DNA of 43,848 bases from an uncultured Lachnospiraceae bacterium. Lineage in GTDB: Bacteria > Bacillota > Clostridia > Lachnospirales > Lachnospiraceae. Location: assembly GCA_947574135.1 (NCBI GenBank), contig CANPIM010000026.1:1-43848 (forward strand). The letters are read 5' to 3'. Positions 8,140 through 15,714 of this stretch are shown here, in pieces (within the stretch, counting starts at the first letter, position 1; each line of letters starts with the position of its first letter). Under the pieces are notes generated by a model. The model did no database searches, had not been told where the DNA came from, and was given only the letters and a program-made list of their open reading frames with translations. Both the position numbers and the translations under genes were made by a program.

Positions 8140-8994
8140 ATGCCCGGGATGCTATATTTGTGCGCCACACCCATTGGAAATCTGGAGGACATAACGTTTC
8201 GGGTTCTCCGGACCTTAAAAGAGGTGGATCTCATTGCGGCTGAGGATACAAGAAACAGTATCAAGCTTTTGAACCACTTTGATATTCATACGCCCATGAC
8301 CAGCTATCATGCGTATAATAAAATAGAAAAGGCTCAAGAGCTTATTGTGCGCATGCAGGAGGGGGCGAATATTGCGCTGATTACCGATGCGGGGACCCCC
8401 GGGATCTCTGACCCGGGGGAAGAGTTGGTGCGCATGTGCAGGGATGCAAGGATTCCGGTGACCTCTCTGCCCGGAGCCTGTGCCTGTATTACGGGACTGA
8501 CGCTGTCTGCCCTTTCCACCAGGCGTTTTGCTTTTGAGGGATTTTTGCCAGGGGAAAAACGGGAGCGGCAGGAGATTTTAAAGGAGCTTGTCAGAGAGAC
8601 ACGGACCCTAGTGATCTATGAGGCTCCCCACCGGCTTCTGCGGACGCTGGAGGAGCTGGGGACGGTTCTGGGGGACAGGCCTGTCACCGTGTGTCGGGAG
8701 CTGACAAAGAAGCATGAGACAGTCTTTCACACCACTCTGCTTGAGGCCAAGGAACATTATTCCCGGGAGGAGCCCCGGGGAGAATGCGTTTTGATTATCC
8801 AGGGAAAGAGCCGAAGGGATATTCGGGAGGAACAGATTAGAAGCTGGGAGAAATTGTCTCTGGAGGAGCATATGGCCCTTTATCAGGGACAGGGCATGGA
8901 CAGGAAGGAAGCCATGAAGGCAGTGGCAAAGGATCGGGGCTTAGGCAAGCGGGAGGTTTATCAACAGCTTCTGGACAGGCAGGAGGAGACATAA
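8140..8994 (+). CDS. rsmI: 16S rRNA (cytidine1402-2'-O)-methyltransferase
   Basis: A 284-residue tetrapyrrole-methylase-fold enzyme that 2'-O-methylates C1402 in the decoding centre of 16S rRNA. The opening LYLCATPIGNLEDITFRVLRTLKEVD, the AEDTRN motif and the glycine-rich ALITDAGTPGISDPGEELV are diagnostic. The C-terminal small domain with KEAMKAVAKDRGLGKREVYQ completes it. ATG 8140 follows GAGAGGAG; a second in-frame ATG three codons later is less well spaced. It ends just before a bidirectional terminator facing the abrB-type gene. Confidence 0.94.
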   Translation: MPGMLYLCATPIGNLEDITFRVLRTLKEVDLIAAEDTRNSIKLLNHFDIHTPMTSYHAYNKIEKAQELIVRMQEGANIALITDAGTPGISDPGEELVRMCRDARIPVTSLPGACACITGLTLSALSTRRFAFEGFLPGEKRERQEILKELVRETRTLVIYEAPHRLLRTLEELGTVLGDRPVTVCRELTKKHETVFHTTLLEAKEHYSREEPRGECVLIIQGKSRRDIREEQIRSWEKLSLEEHMALYQGQGMDRKEAMKAVAKDRGLGKREVYQQLLDRQEET

Positions 8995-9036
8995 AAAAGA
9001 AGCGCCGGGCAAATAAATTGGCCTGACGCTTTTTTC
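8992..9036. terminator. Bidirectional terminator between rsmI and abrB-like gene
   Basis: AAAAAAGAAGCG and CGCTTTTTTCTT arms with an interrupted GC stem (GGGC/GGCC) flank a short loop. The A-tract and T-tract on the two sides fit termination of both convergent genes. Confidence 0.75.
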
Positions 9037-9291
9037 TTATATTAAATCTGCCAGCTTAGCCAGCTCGGCAATGGTCTTTCTTGAAACCTTCTTTCCCTGG
9101 TATTCAAGCAAGTCCTCTGTATCACCGGTGAAAATGTCTGCAGGCGTATATTTCTGCAGGACAATGCGGTCGTCCTCCACATAGATCTGCAGAGTGTCCC
9201 GTTCCTTTAAATGAAGAATCTTTCGCAGCTCCATGGGCAGCGTGATACGCCCAAGCTCATCCAGCCGTCTTACAACCCCTGTGTCTTTCAT
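9037..9291 (-). CDS. AbrB/SpoVT family transition-state regulator
   Basis: An 84-residue swapped-hairpin DNA-binding protein. The first 50 residues, beginning MKDTGVVRRLDELGRITLP and continuing with ELRKIL, match the AbrB N-terminal domain. The C-terminal third is a short helical tail (KKVSRKTIAELAKLADLI). A longer reading to 9324 adds eleven residues, but ATG 9289-9291 has GAGGAG seven bases upstream and starts the conserved domain. In Bacillus abrB also follows rsmI (yabC) in the opposite orientation, exactly as here. Such proteins repress stationary-phase genes. Confidence 0.88.
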   Translation of the reverse strand: MKDTGVVRRLDELGRITLPMELRKILHLKERDTLQIYVEDDRIVLQKYTPADIFTGDTEDLLEYQGKKVSRKTIAELAKLADLI

Positions 9292-9458
9292 GTCTATTCT
9301 CCTCTCATAGTGATTGGTTCCCATGCTATAGTTAAGATTATAACAAAGATTGGATGGAATTCAATAGTTTTTTCTAAAAAGTATGAAGGGGGAGGAGTTC
9401 TATGGGGCTTAGCTCCCTTAATATAATGTAGAAATTCAGAGAATTGGAAGAGGAAGCT

Positions 9459-10136
9459 ATGCTGAATTATTTGTGGGGATTTATGATTCTGGCCGGCGTG
9501 CTGTATGGGGGCCTCCATGGAAAGATGCCGGAGATCACGGCTGCGGCCCTAAGCTCGGCCCAGGAGGCAGTGACGCTTTGCATTACTATGACCGGTGTGA
9601 TGGCCTTGTGGGTGGGGCTTATGGAGATTGCAGAGAAGGCAGGCCTTATAGAGACGGCTACCCGCCGAATCCAGCCCTTTATCCAATTTATGTTTCCCCG
9701 GATTCCCAAGGATCATCCGGCCCGAAAGTATATTACCATGAACGTGATTGCCAATATTTTTGGCCTGGGCTGGGCGGCTACGCCGGCAGGGCTAAAGGCC
9801 ATGGAAGCATTGGAGGATTTGGAGGAGGAGCGAAGAAAGGGCGCCCATCTTTTGGCTGGAAAAAAGGCCGGGAACAACCAATTTGGAGGCGGCCGGAGGA
9901 CAAAAGACTTCCAGGCGCCGGTGCCCCGGGGGACAGCCAGCAATGAGATGTGTACCTTTTTGGTTATCAATATCTCTTCCCTGCAGCTGATTCCGGTAAA
10001 TATCATTGCCTATCGGAGCCAGTATGGGAGCGTGAACCCGGCGGCCATAGTGGGGCCGGCCATAGTGGCTACGCTGGTGAGCACGGTGGCGGGAGTGGTG
10101 TTTTGTAAGATTGTGGACAGACGAATATGTGGATAA
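9459..10136 (+). CDS. spmA: Spore maturation protein A (nucleoside-recognition Gate domain)
   Basis: A 225-residue membrane protein with the Gate/nucleoside-recognition fold, about five hydrophobic segments, and the SpmA stretches GVMALWVGLMEIAEKAGLIE and ANIFGLGWAATPAGLKAMEAL. In Bacillus, SpmA with SpmB promotes spore core dehydration. Between residues about 120 and 158 there is a basic, glycine-rich, low-complexity insert (RRKGAHLLAGKKAGNN and onward) before the helix beginning NEMCTFLVINISSLQLIPV. Bacillus SpmA has only a short linker there. ATG 9459 follows GAGGAAG. Its usual partner spmB is absent next door and lies at 18761. Confidence 0.87.
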   Translation: MLNYLWGFMILAGVLYGGLHGKMPEITAAALSSAQEAVTLCITMTGVMALWVGLMEIAEKAGLIETATRRIQPFIQFMFPRIPKDHPARKYITMNVIANIFGLGWAATPAGLKAMEALEDLEEERRKGAHLLAGKKAGNNQFGGGRRTKDFQAPVPRGTASNEMCTFLVINISSLQLIPVNIIAYRSQYGSVNPAAIVGPAIVATLVSTVAGVVFCKIVDRRICG

Positions 10137-10138
10137 TA

Positions 10139-10191
10139 AATTCCCCCGCAGCAGCCTATGACACATTTGTGTGCGGGGGAATTATTTTTTT
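10139..10191. terminator. Terminator between spmA and cotJC
   Basis: A strong GC stem (AATTCCCCCGCA / TGCGGGGGAATT) is followed by ATTTTTTT on the plus strand, ending spmA. The opposite strand also has an A/T-rich run and could serve the convergent cotJ operon. Confidence 0.8.
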
Positions 10192-10207
10192 ACGCTAATC
10201 AGGTTTG

Positions 10208-10819
10208 CTAATATCCAATCATCTGCTTGTCAAATTCCGGATTATAAAAATAGTAATTTTTTTCATTCAATTTTTCTTTTGTGTTTTCCAAGGCCTCTCC
10301 AAAACGCTGGAAATGAACGATCTCCCTGGTGCGCAAAAATTTTAAGGGAGCCCGGACCTCCGGGTCCGTAATCATGCGAAGCAGGTTATCATAAACGGTT
10401 TTGGCTTTTTGCTCTGCCGCCAGATCCTCAGTCAAATCTGCAATAGCATCTCCTTTAGACTGAAATTCTAGGGCTGTAAAGGGAACACCTGCTGCGGCCT
10501 GGGGCCAAAGTGCAGCTGTGTGGTCAATATAATAGGCGTCAAATCCGGCAGTTTTTGCCTGTTCTATGGTAAGATTTCTAGTAAGCTGGTAAATCATGGC
10601 ACAGATAATTTCCATATGGGCCAGCTCCTCCGTACCGATATCCGTCAGAAGTCCGCCTACAGACTTTACAGGCATGGTATAGCGCTGGGACAGATAGCGC
10701 ATGGAAGCGGACAATTCTCCGTCCGGACCACCGTACTGGCTAATAATAAGCTGAGCGGTCTTGGGACATGTTTTTGTTATTTTAACCGGATATTGCAGGC
10801 GTTTTTCATAGGTCCACAT
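10208..10819 (-). CDS. cotJC: Spore coat manganese-catalase-like protein CotJC
   Basis: A 203-residue ferritin-like protein of the manganese catalase family. The E/H-rich helices GTEELAHMEIICAMIYQL and REIVHFQRFGEAL supply di-metal ligands, and the KRLQYPVKITK opening is the CotJC signature. It is a spore coat component in Bacillus and Clostridia. A longer reading to 10894 exists, but ATG 10817-10819 follows AAGGAGG and overlaps the upstream stop codon as TAATG, so coupling to the CotJA-CotJB gene is expected. The C-terminus (NPEFDKQMIGY) is an aromatic tail seen in related coat catalases. Confidence 0.92.
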   Translation of the reverse strand: MWTYEKRLQYPVKITKTCPKTAQLIISQYGGPDGELSASMRYLSQRYTMPVKSVGGLLTDIGTEELAHMEIICAMIYQLTRNLTIEQAKTAGFDAYYIDHTAALWPQAAAGVPFTALEFQSKGDAIADLTEDLAAEQKAKTVYDNLLRMITDPEVRAPLKFLRTREIVHFQRFGEALENTKEKLNEKNYYFYNPEFDKQMIGY

Positions 10820-11277
10820 TATACACATCCTCCTTCCCAGGGCATTGGTCCTTCCTGCCAGCAGTAGCAGCCGGAATAAGACTTTGCCCCACAAGCCTCT
10901 GCCATGCAGTCCATAGTCAATGGGTAGAAATTGCTGGAAAAATCGTCCAGAAGATGTCTCCGCCGTACCAGATTTGTTTTTAGAAGTTGGAGAGCCTGAT
11001 CGTCCTTGGGATGTGTATCCAGATAAAGCCGCAGATCATCCACTACGAAGCAGGTTTCGTATATTTGCATCATTTTTTCTTCTCGCTCCAGCTGCTTTGC
11101 ATCAGCTTTACCGGATTGCTTACTGTCACTTATCTGATTTTCGTCCTTATCTGCGGCAAAAAAGGGCAAATCCAGATCTTGAAAAATTGTTCCTTTATTT
11201 ATGGCCACAGAGCTGTCATAAATGGATCCCCAGGATTGTATGGGAACCGAGGCAATGGCTAAATGCTGTACATTCAT
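10819..11277 (-). CDS. CotJA-CotJB fused spore coat protein
   Basis: This 152-residue protein joins two coat proteins normally encoded separately. Residues 1-46 resemble CotJA (LAIASVPIQSWGSIYD, GTIFQDLDLPFF). Residues about 66-152 resemble CotJB (MMQIYETCFVVDDLRLYLDTHP, then the ending PMPWEGGC). A charged linker of about 20 residues (DENQISDSKQSGKADAKQL) joins them, and no internal ribosome site or start codon is evident in it. The gene has AAGGAG before ATG 11277 and overlaps cotJC by one base. In Bacillus CotJA, CotJB and CotJC form one operon, so the fused protein probably places the CotJC layer in the coat. Sporulation sigma control is expected; I could not fix the promoter. Confidence 0.85.
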   Translation of the reverse strand: MNVQHLAIASVPIQSWGSIYDSSVAINKGTIFQDLDLPFFAADKDENQISDSKQSGKADAKQLEREEKMMQIYETCFVVDDLRLYLDTHPKDDQALQLLKTNLVRRRHLLDDFSSNFYPLTMDCMAEACGAKSYSGCYCWQEGPMPWEGGCV

Positions 11278-11594
11278 AAAAAGACTCCTTTCTATTTTTT
11301 AAATGTCGTTTACAGTATTTGCAGAAATTTCGACTCTATATCAGGGAGTATTTTCAAAAAGTTTATTTTCATTTGAGATAATCCTGAATCAGGTGAACAC
11401 ATTTTTCGATCTATATGGAAAAATATTTCAAAGGCATCCGGCGTGGATAGATTTTCGCAGAAAATGCGCTTCATTGAAAAAATGATTGGTATACAATTCT
11501 TTTTTAATCTGCTATAGTACCCTCAGTGGAGAAGGGACGATACGGTCCTGTCCACTGGGGGTAAAAATGTTTACAGGAAGGAAAAGGTGATAAC
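11278..11594. promoter_or_regulatory. Divergent intergenic region cotJ / MBL hydrolase
   Basis: This 317-bp A/T-rich gap holds the start regions of two divergent genes. Rightwards, TATACA and an extended -10 TGCTATAGT (11510-11518) are spaced 17 bp apart. Just behind them is a large nested inverted repeat (11520-11561). Leftwards I see the cotJ ribosome site but no convincing sporulation promoter. No small gene is supported. Confidence 0.5.
11520..11561 (+). promoter_or_regulatory. Nested inverted repeat at start of MBL gene transcript
   Basis: CCCTCAGTGGA (11520-11530) pairs with TCCACTGGGGG (11551-11561), and between them GGGAC pairs with GGTCC around a five-base loop. It begins two bases after the -10 box, so it may be a DNA operator or a 5' hairpin of the mRNA. 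I do not recognise a riboswitch class. Confidence 0.4.
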
Positions 11595-12485
11595 GTGTCA
11601 GCGTACAAGGATTATGAGAATTACATAAGCAGGAGAAAAAAATGTCAGGAAAACCCCATGTCGCATCTGTTTTTCCATCAGGAGAGGCGCTATGTAAAGC
11701 CCTTTCAGATATACGGAAATGTATATTATGTGGGGGACAGCTGGGTCTGTGTGCATCTAATTGACACAGGAGACGGACTGCTTTTGATCGATGCGGGGAA
11801 TGTCTGCGCCACGCCCTGGCTGGTTCAGGCTGTCTGGGAGGCGGGATTTCGCCCCAATGACGTAAAATGGATTGTTTTATCCCACGGACATGTGGATCAT
11901 GTGGGAGGGGCGGAGTTTTTCCGGGATACCTTTGGGACAAAGCTGTATATGGCGGAGGCAGATGTAAGAATGTTTCGGGAGCACCCGGAGTTTTCCTTTA
12001 TTCAGGACAGCCCCAGTGTGCTGGATCGGGTGTTTGAGCCGGATGTATGCATTCAGGATGGGGATGTGCTCACCTTTGGCCGTTTGAAGGTACAGTGCTA
12101 TCTGGTGCCGGGACACACAGAAGGGTGTGTGGCCTTATTTTTCGACGCGTATCAGGGGGAAGAGACCAAAAGATGCGGGTATTACGGAGGCTTTGGCTTT
12201 AACACCCTGACCTGTGAATTCCTGGAGGAGATGGGAGACAGGGAATATCATATGTGGAAGGTCTATGAGGAATCCCTTGATAAAGTAATGGATCAGCCGG
12301 TGGATATTTTCCTGGGAAACCATACGGAGAATAACCGGACTCTGGAAAAAATGGAGGAGTTCAAAAAGGATCCCCGAAGGAATCCTTTTCTTGACAGGGA
12401 GGAGTGGAGGCGTTATCTGGGACAGAAGAAGGAGGAGCTTCACGTCTTTAGGAAAAAGCAGCTGGAGGCAAAAGGGAGGAGATAG
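11595..12485 (+). CDS. MBL-fold metallo-hydrolase (B3 beta-lactamase-like layout)
   Basis: A 296-residue metallo-beta-lactamase-fold hydrolase. Zinc ligands are visible: H97-x-H99-x-D101-H102 (SHGHVDHVGG), H174 in VPGHTEGC, and H243 in GNHTENN. This set, with two zinc sites, matches the layout of subclass B3-like enzymes. The N-terminus has no signal peptide, so it is probably cytoplasmic and its substrate is unknown; an antibiotic role should not be assumed. It starts with GTG at 11595 behind GGAAGGAAAAGGTG. It is a single gene, ending 2 bp from the convergent AraC-type gene. Confidence 0.82.
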   Translation: MSAYKDYENYISRRKKCQENPMSHLFFHQERRYVKPFQIYGNVYYVGDSWVCVHLIDTGDGLLLIDAGNVCATPWLVQAVWEAGFRPNDVKWIVLSHGHVDHVGGAEFFRDTFGTKLYMAEADVRMFREHPEFSFIQDSPSVLDRVFEPDVCIQDGDVLTFGRLKVQCYLVPGHTEGCVALFFDAYQGEETKRCGYYGGFGFNTLTCEFLEEMGDREYHMWKVYEESLDKVMDQPVDIFLGNHTENNRTLEKMEEFKKDPRRNPFLDREEWRRYLGQKKEELHVFRKKQLEAKGRR

Positions 12486-12487
12486 GC

Positions 12488-14752
12488 CTACACCTTGTAC
12501 TGCTTTCGGTAATCCCCAGGGGTCATGCCGGTGAATCTTTTAAATACCCGGTTAAAATTCTGAACCGTATTAAAACCGGTTTTAAAACCAATATCCTTGA
12601 TAATGATCTGGGAATTCACCAGCAAATCCCTGGCAATGCTTACCCGGTAGGAATTCAGGTAGGAAATCAGATTTTCCCCGGTAAATTCTGTAAAAATACT
12701 GCTCAGGTAGGTGCCACTGATGCCGATGGATTCTGCAATCTGGTGAATGGAGAGGCTGCTGTCACTGTAATGCTGCTGCATATACTCCTTGGCCTGGGCA
12801 ATCAGCCGGTGCTGTTTTTTGTTCATCTCTTTTTTGATGTTCTCCATAAAGCGGGAGGTTTCCTTTACCATAAACAGATAGATTTCCTTCTGCTCAAAGA
12901 GCTTATCCAGCTGCCGGTACAGGGATTGATACTCCGGACTTTCCGGATTCTCTCCGCTGGTTCTGGCATCCAATGTGCGTTCCACCAGAATATCCAGAAT
13001 GCGGACGCACCACTGCCTGGTTTCTGTAAGACCATTGTCACTGACACACAGCTCCTTTAGAATCTGTGTCAGTAAGCTCTCCGCCAGCACAGCCTCATTG
13101 TTGGAGAGAAAGGAGTTAAAAAGACCCAGCTGGGACACAAAATAGCCCTCCTGAAGGGAATTATTCCGGTTTTCTCTGTCTTGCTCCTCTGTCTCCGCTT
13201 CCCTGTCTGTCTCATAGTAGAGCTGCTTTCGAAGCTCCTCCTTGGCTTCATGGTAGGACATGGTAATATTTCCTATATGAGGGTAAACCTTGCCGGAGAC
13301 CAGAAGAAGGCCTGCACTGATATGCTCCATATTTTTTTGAAGCTCTCCCAGAAATTGCTGCTCCAGCTTCTTTACCTTTGCAGCGGAAAGATTGCCGTCG
13401 TACTGGAGAATAAAGGTGAGGAAATCGCTTTCCGGGCGCAAAAAGTACAGATACCCCCATTCCCTGTGAAACGTGCCCTTTAACAGCTCCTCCAGCTGCC
13501 GAAATACCATATAGCCCACCAGCTCCCCGGTCTGGGTCCAGGGGGAGAGATGGACCAGAAAGCACTGGTATTTTCCGTGAAGGCAAAGTGGACTCTGGAT
13601 GGTAGCAATGGTATGCTCCAGCTGCTCGTCGGACAGGGAATTATCCGTGATTAAATCCAGAAGAAGATTGGCCTCCAGCTCCGGCCTGGCGTGCCGGATA
13701 AATGCTTCGGCAGCCTGCTGATCGTTTTGCAGCTGCTGATAAGTCATGGTAAGCAGATCAAGCTCGCTTCCCGTGGCTTTTTTTGTCTCCCGTGGCTTTT
13801 CCGGAGCCTGTCCGGGACTGGGCGCCACGGAGGAGAGCAGCTGGTGAATAGGCTGGTAGCTTCGCTGGGCAATGAGGAGAGAGCAGAAAAGGCCTGCTCC
13901 CAGCAAAAATATAAGAAAAGGAAAGACACTGAAAAGATAGGCTCCAAAGGTAAATTTTTCGTAGGGCGAAACGGTCAGAGTATAAATCCAGCCCGTATAC
14001 CCGGAGATCTTTACAAGGCTCTGGGAATGGGAGTGCTCTGTCATGGAGCCGTAAAAAAGCGGGGTCTCGCTGTAGGGAGTCTGTATTTCCAGGGAGTATG
14101 GGAGGGAGGAAATGGTTTCCCTTAGATCCTGAAATAACAGATCCTGATTTATTTGGGCGATAAGCAGGCCAAAATAGCTGTCGTTATCAGGGATAAAGTG
14201 GCATACCAGAAAAATAGATCCGTCATAGAAGATAAGATCTGAGGAATAGCGGCTTTTTGCCTGCTCCAGGAGGATCCCATTTTCCGCTTCCTGACAATGT
14301 CGAATAAGGCCCTCCTGGGAGGAGCCTTCCAGCTTTTCTACGATCCCCCGGGAGGTAAAGAGCACCTGGCAGGTAGATTCATAGAGATAGAGATTGCTGA
14401 TATAGTCGGAGCTTTCCGCCTCTGTCTTGAGAAGTAAGGCGGTCTCAAAATTTCTTGCAGAATGCTCCAGGCCCGGGACAATGATGGAGGTGATAATGGC
14501 CGGCTCCCGGGACAGAGAGAGCACGGTGTCATTTAGAAAATAAATGGAGTTGTCCAGCTTTTCCACTGTTTGGGTCAAAAAGGAGTCCAGAGCTGTTTCC
14601 TGGGCTCTGGAGAAATTTTGAAAGTAGATCCGATAAATATAGAAAGAAAAGATTCCGATAAACAGAATGGTAAATACAAAGGTCAGCAAATAAAACCGAA
14701 AAAATAGACTTCTTAATTTAAATCGCCGGATAGATTCCAGGTACTTTTTCAT
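12488..14752 (-). CDS. Membrane-anchored AraC family sensor-regulator
   Basis: A 754-residue one-component regulator. A membrane helix at about residues 18-42 and another at about 273-296 enclose an extracellular sensory region of about 230 residues, Cache-like in layout. A cytoplasmic linker domain with charged and Q-rich stretches follows. The C-terminal 100 residues are an AraC double helix-turn-helix (SIHQIAESIGISGTYLSSIF and the closing GFNTVQNFNRVFKRFTGMTPGDYRKQY). Such proteins in Lachnospiraceae usually sit beside the sugar or organic-acid transporter they control, and here a TRAP transporter is divergently placed. ATG 14752 follows GGAGGGAGGAG. Confidence 0.88.
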   Translation of the reverse strand: MKKYLESIRRFKLRSLFFRFYLLTFVFTILFIGIFSFYIYRIYFQNFSRAQETALDSFLTQTVEKLDNSIYFLNDTVLSLSREPAIITSIIVPGLEHSARNFETALLLKTEAESSDYISNLYLYESTCQVLFTSRGIVEKLEGSSQEGLIRHCQEAENGILLEQAKSRYSSDLIFYDGSIFLVCHFIPDNDSYFGLLIAQINQDLLFQDLRETISSLPYSLEIQTPYSETPLFYGSMTEHSHSQSLVKISGYTGWIYTLTVSPYEKFTFGAYLFSVFPFLIFLLGAGLFCSLLIAQRSYQPIHQLLSSVAPSPGQAPEKPRETKKATGSELDLLTMTYQQLQNDQQAAEAFIRHARPELEANLLLDLITDNSLSDEQLEHTIATIQSPLCLHGKYQCFLVHLSPWTQTGELVGYMVFRQLEELLKGTFHREWGYLYFLRPESDFLTFILQYDGNLSAAKVKKLEQQFLGELQKNMEHISAGLLLVSGKVYPHIGNITMSYHEAKEELRKQLYYETDREAETEEQDRENRNNSLQEGYFVSQLGLFNSFLSNNEAVLAESLLTQILKELCVSDNGLTETRQWCVRILDILVERTLDARTSGENPESPEYQSLYRQLDKLFEQKEIYLFMVKETSRFMENIKKEMNKKQHRLIAQAKEYMQQHYSDSSLSIHQIAESIGISGTYLSSIFTEFTGENLISYLNSYRVSIARDLLVNSQIIIKDIGFKTGFNTVQNFNRVFKRFTGMTPGDYRKQYKV

Positions 14753-14802
14753 ATAATCTCCTCCCTCCTGATCTTGACAGGCGTCCCAAAGAATCAGCTT
14801 TT

Positions 14803-14811
14803 ATTATAGCA
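14803..14811 (-). promoter_or_regulatory. Extended -10 promoter of the AraC-type gene
   Basis: On the minus strand TGCTATAAT forms an extended -10 element about 50 bp before the start codon. The -35 region is poor, so activation may be needed. Confidence 0.45.
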
Positions 14812-14891
14812 AACTATTCTTCTAAAAGATAGGTGGGATTGGGAAGGGGCTGAACCTATTTTGGGATCTCGGCGGAAAAATATTTGTTTTT

Positions 14892-15200
14892 TATGAGACC
14901 AAGCATGGAGTATCCATTTTGGCCTTTGGAGTTGCGGAGACCTTCTGGAATAATCTGACAGAGGAGCAAAGAGAGATCATAAGGACTACGGCAGAGGAGG
15001 TTTCTGCGGAGCTGAATGAGACCTACTACGAGAAGGCAAAAGCAGACCGGGAAGCTCTGGAGAAGGAGGGAATTACCTTTGTGACGCCTACAGAGGAGGA
15101 GAGCCAGCAGATCAAGGACCTGATGGAGCCCATTATCCTGGATTATATCAAGGATTATGCCACAAAGGAAGATTTGGATGCGCTAAAGGCTATTCAGTAG
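14892..15200 (+). pseudogene. TRAP substrate-binding protein, 3' remnant (dctP-like)
   Basis: About 100 codons survive of a gene whose intact form encodes about 330 residues. The reading frame runs YETKHG, then AFGVAETFWNNLTEEQREII, then a helical tail ending in AIQ and a stop. This matches the C-terminal helices of DctP-type TRAP binding proteins. No start codon with a ribosome site, no lipoprotein signal and no binding domain are present. The frame upstream is open only to a stop at about 14823 and loses family resemblance near 14890, the likely deletion junction. A TTG at 14919 could be called as a start, but a product without the binding lobes would not work. Confidence 0.8.
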
Positions 15201-15216
15201 AACAGGAGGAGACGCT

Positions 15217-15714
15217 GTGGCAAAGAAGATTTTAAAGATATATGACAACCTGCTAAAGGCAGTGCTGGTAGCGATTATTGCGGCATTCATTGTGATTGTG
15301 TTTGCCCAGGTGGTTTCCCGGTATGTGTTCAACAATTCCCTTTCCTGGTCAGAGGAGTTGGCCCGAGTGCTGTTTACCCAGATGATTTTCCTGGCAGCAC
15401 CCCTGGTGGTACTGGAAAAAAAGGCGATTGCTGTGGATATTGTAGTACAATTTTTGTCCCCGGGGGCCAAAAGATATCTGTATCTGGTGATTAACCTGCT
15501 GTCCTTTGTGTTCTTCTGCTTTTTGGGGGTTAGCGGCTGGAGCTTTGCCATGGCGAATCTGAATCAGCGGACCACGGCACTGTCCCTCAATATGGGGTAT
15601 CTGTACTGTGTGATTCCCCTTGCTTCCCTTATGATGGCCATCAACTGTATTCGTGCAGGAATCGATGATTACTGCAACACCTATAACCCCAAAAAGGGAG
15701 GTGAAAAGGCATGA
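15217..15714 (+). CDS. dctQ: TRAP transporter small membrane subunit
   Basis: A 165-residue protein with four membrane helices, the DctQ layout. The signature VVSRYVFNNSLSWSEELARVLFTQMIFLAA near residues 30-60 and the hydrophobic end VIPLASLMMAINCIR are typical. DctQ bridges the large DctM permease and the binding protein in Na+-driven organic-acid (often sialic acid or C4-dicarboxylate) uptake. GTG at 15217 is the start, behind AGGAGGAG. It overlaps dctM as ATGA. The gene looks intact although its binding-protein partner is decayed. Confidence 0.88.
   Translation: MAKKILKIYDNLLKAVLVAIIAAFIVIVFAQVVSRYVFNNSLSWSEELARVLFTQMIFLAAPLVVLEKKAIAVDIVVQFLSPGAKRYLYLVINLLSFVFFCFLGVSGWSFAMANLNQRTTALSLNMGYLYCVIPLASLMMAINCIRAGIDDYCNTYNPKKGGEKA

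Noticed and set aside
11520..11561. Guanidine-II (mini-ykkC) riboswitch
   Set aside because: That class has two hairpins with ACGR loops; here one nested hairpin is seen without the loops.
11595..12485. True antibiotic beta-lactamase
   Set aside because: The zinc ligands fit the fold but there is no signal peptide and no other resistance context.
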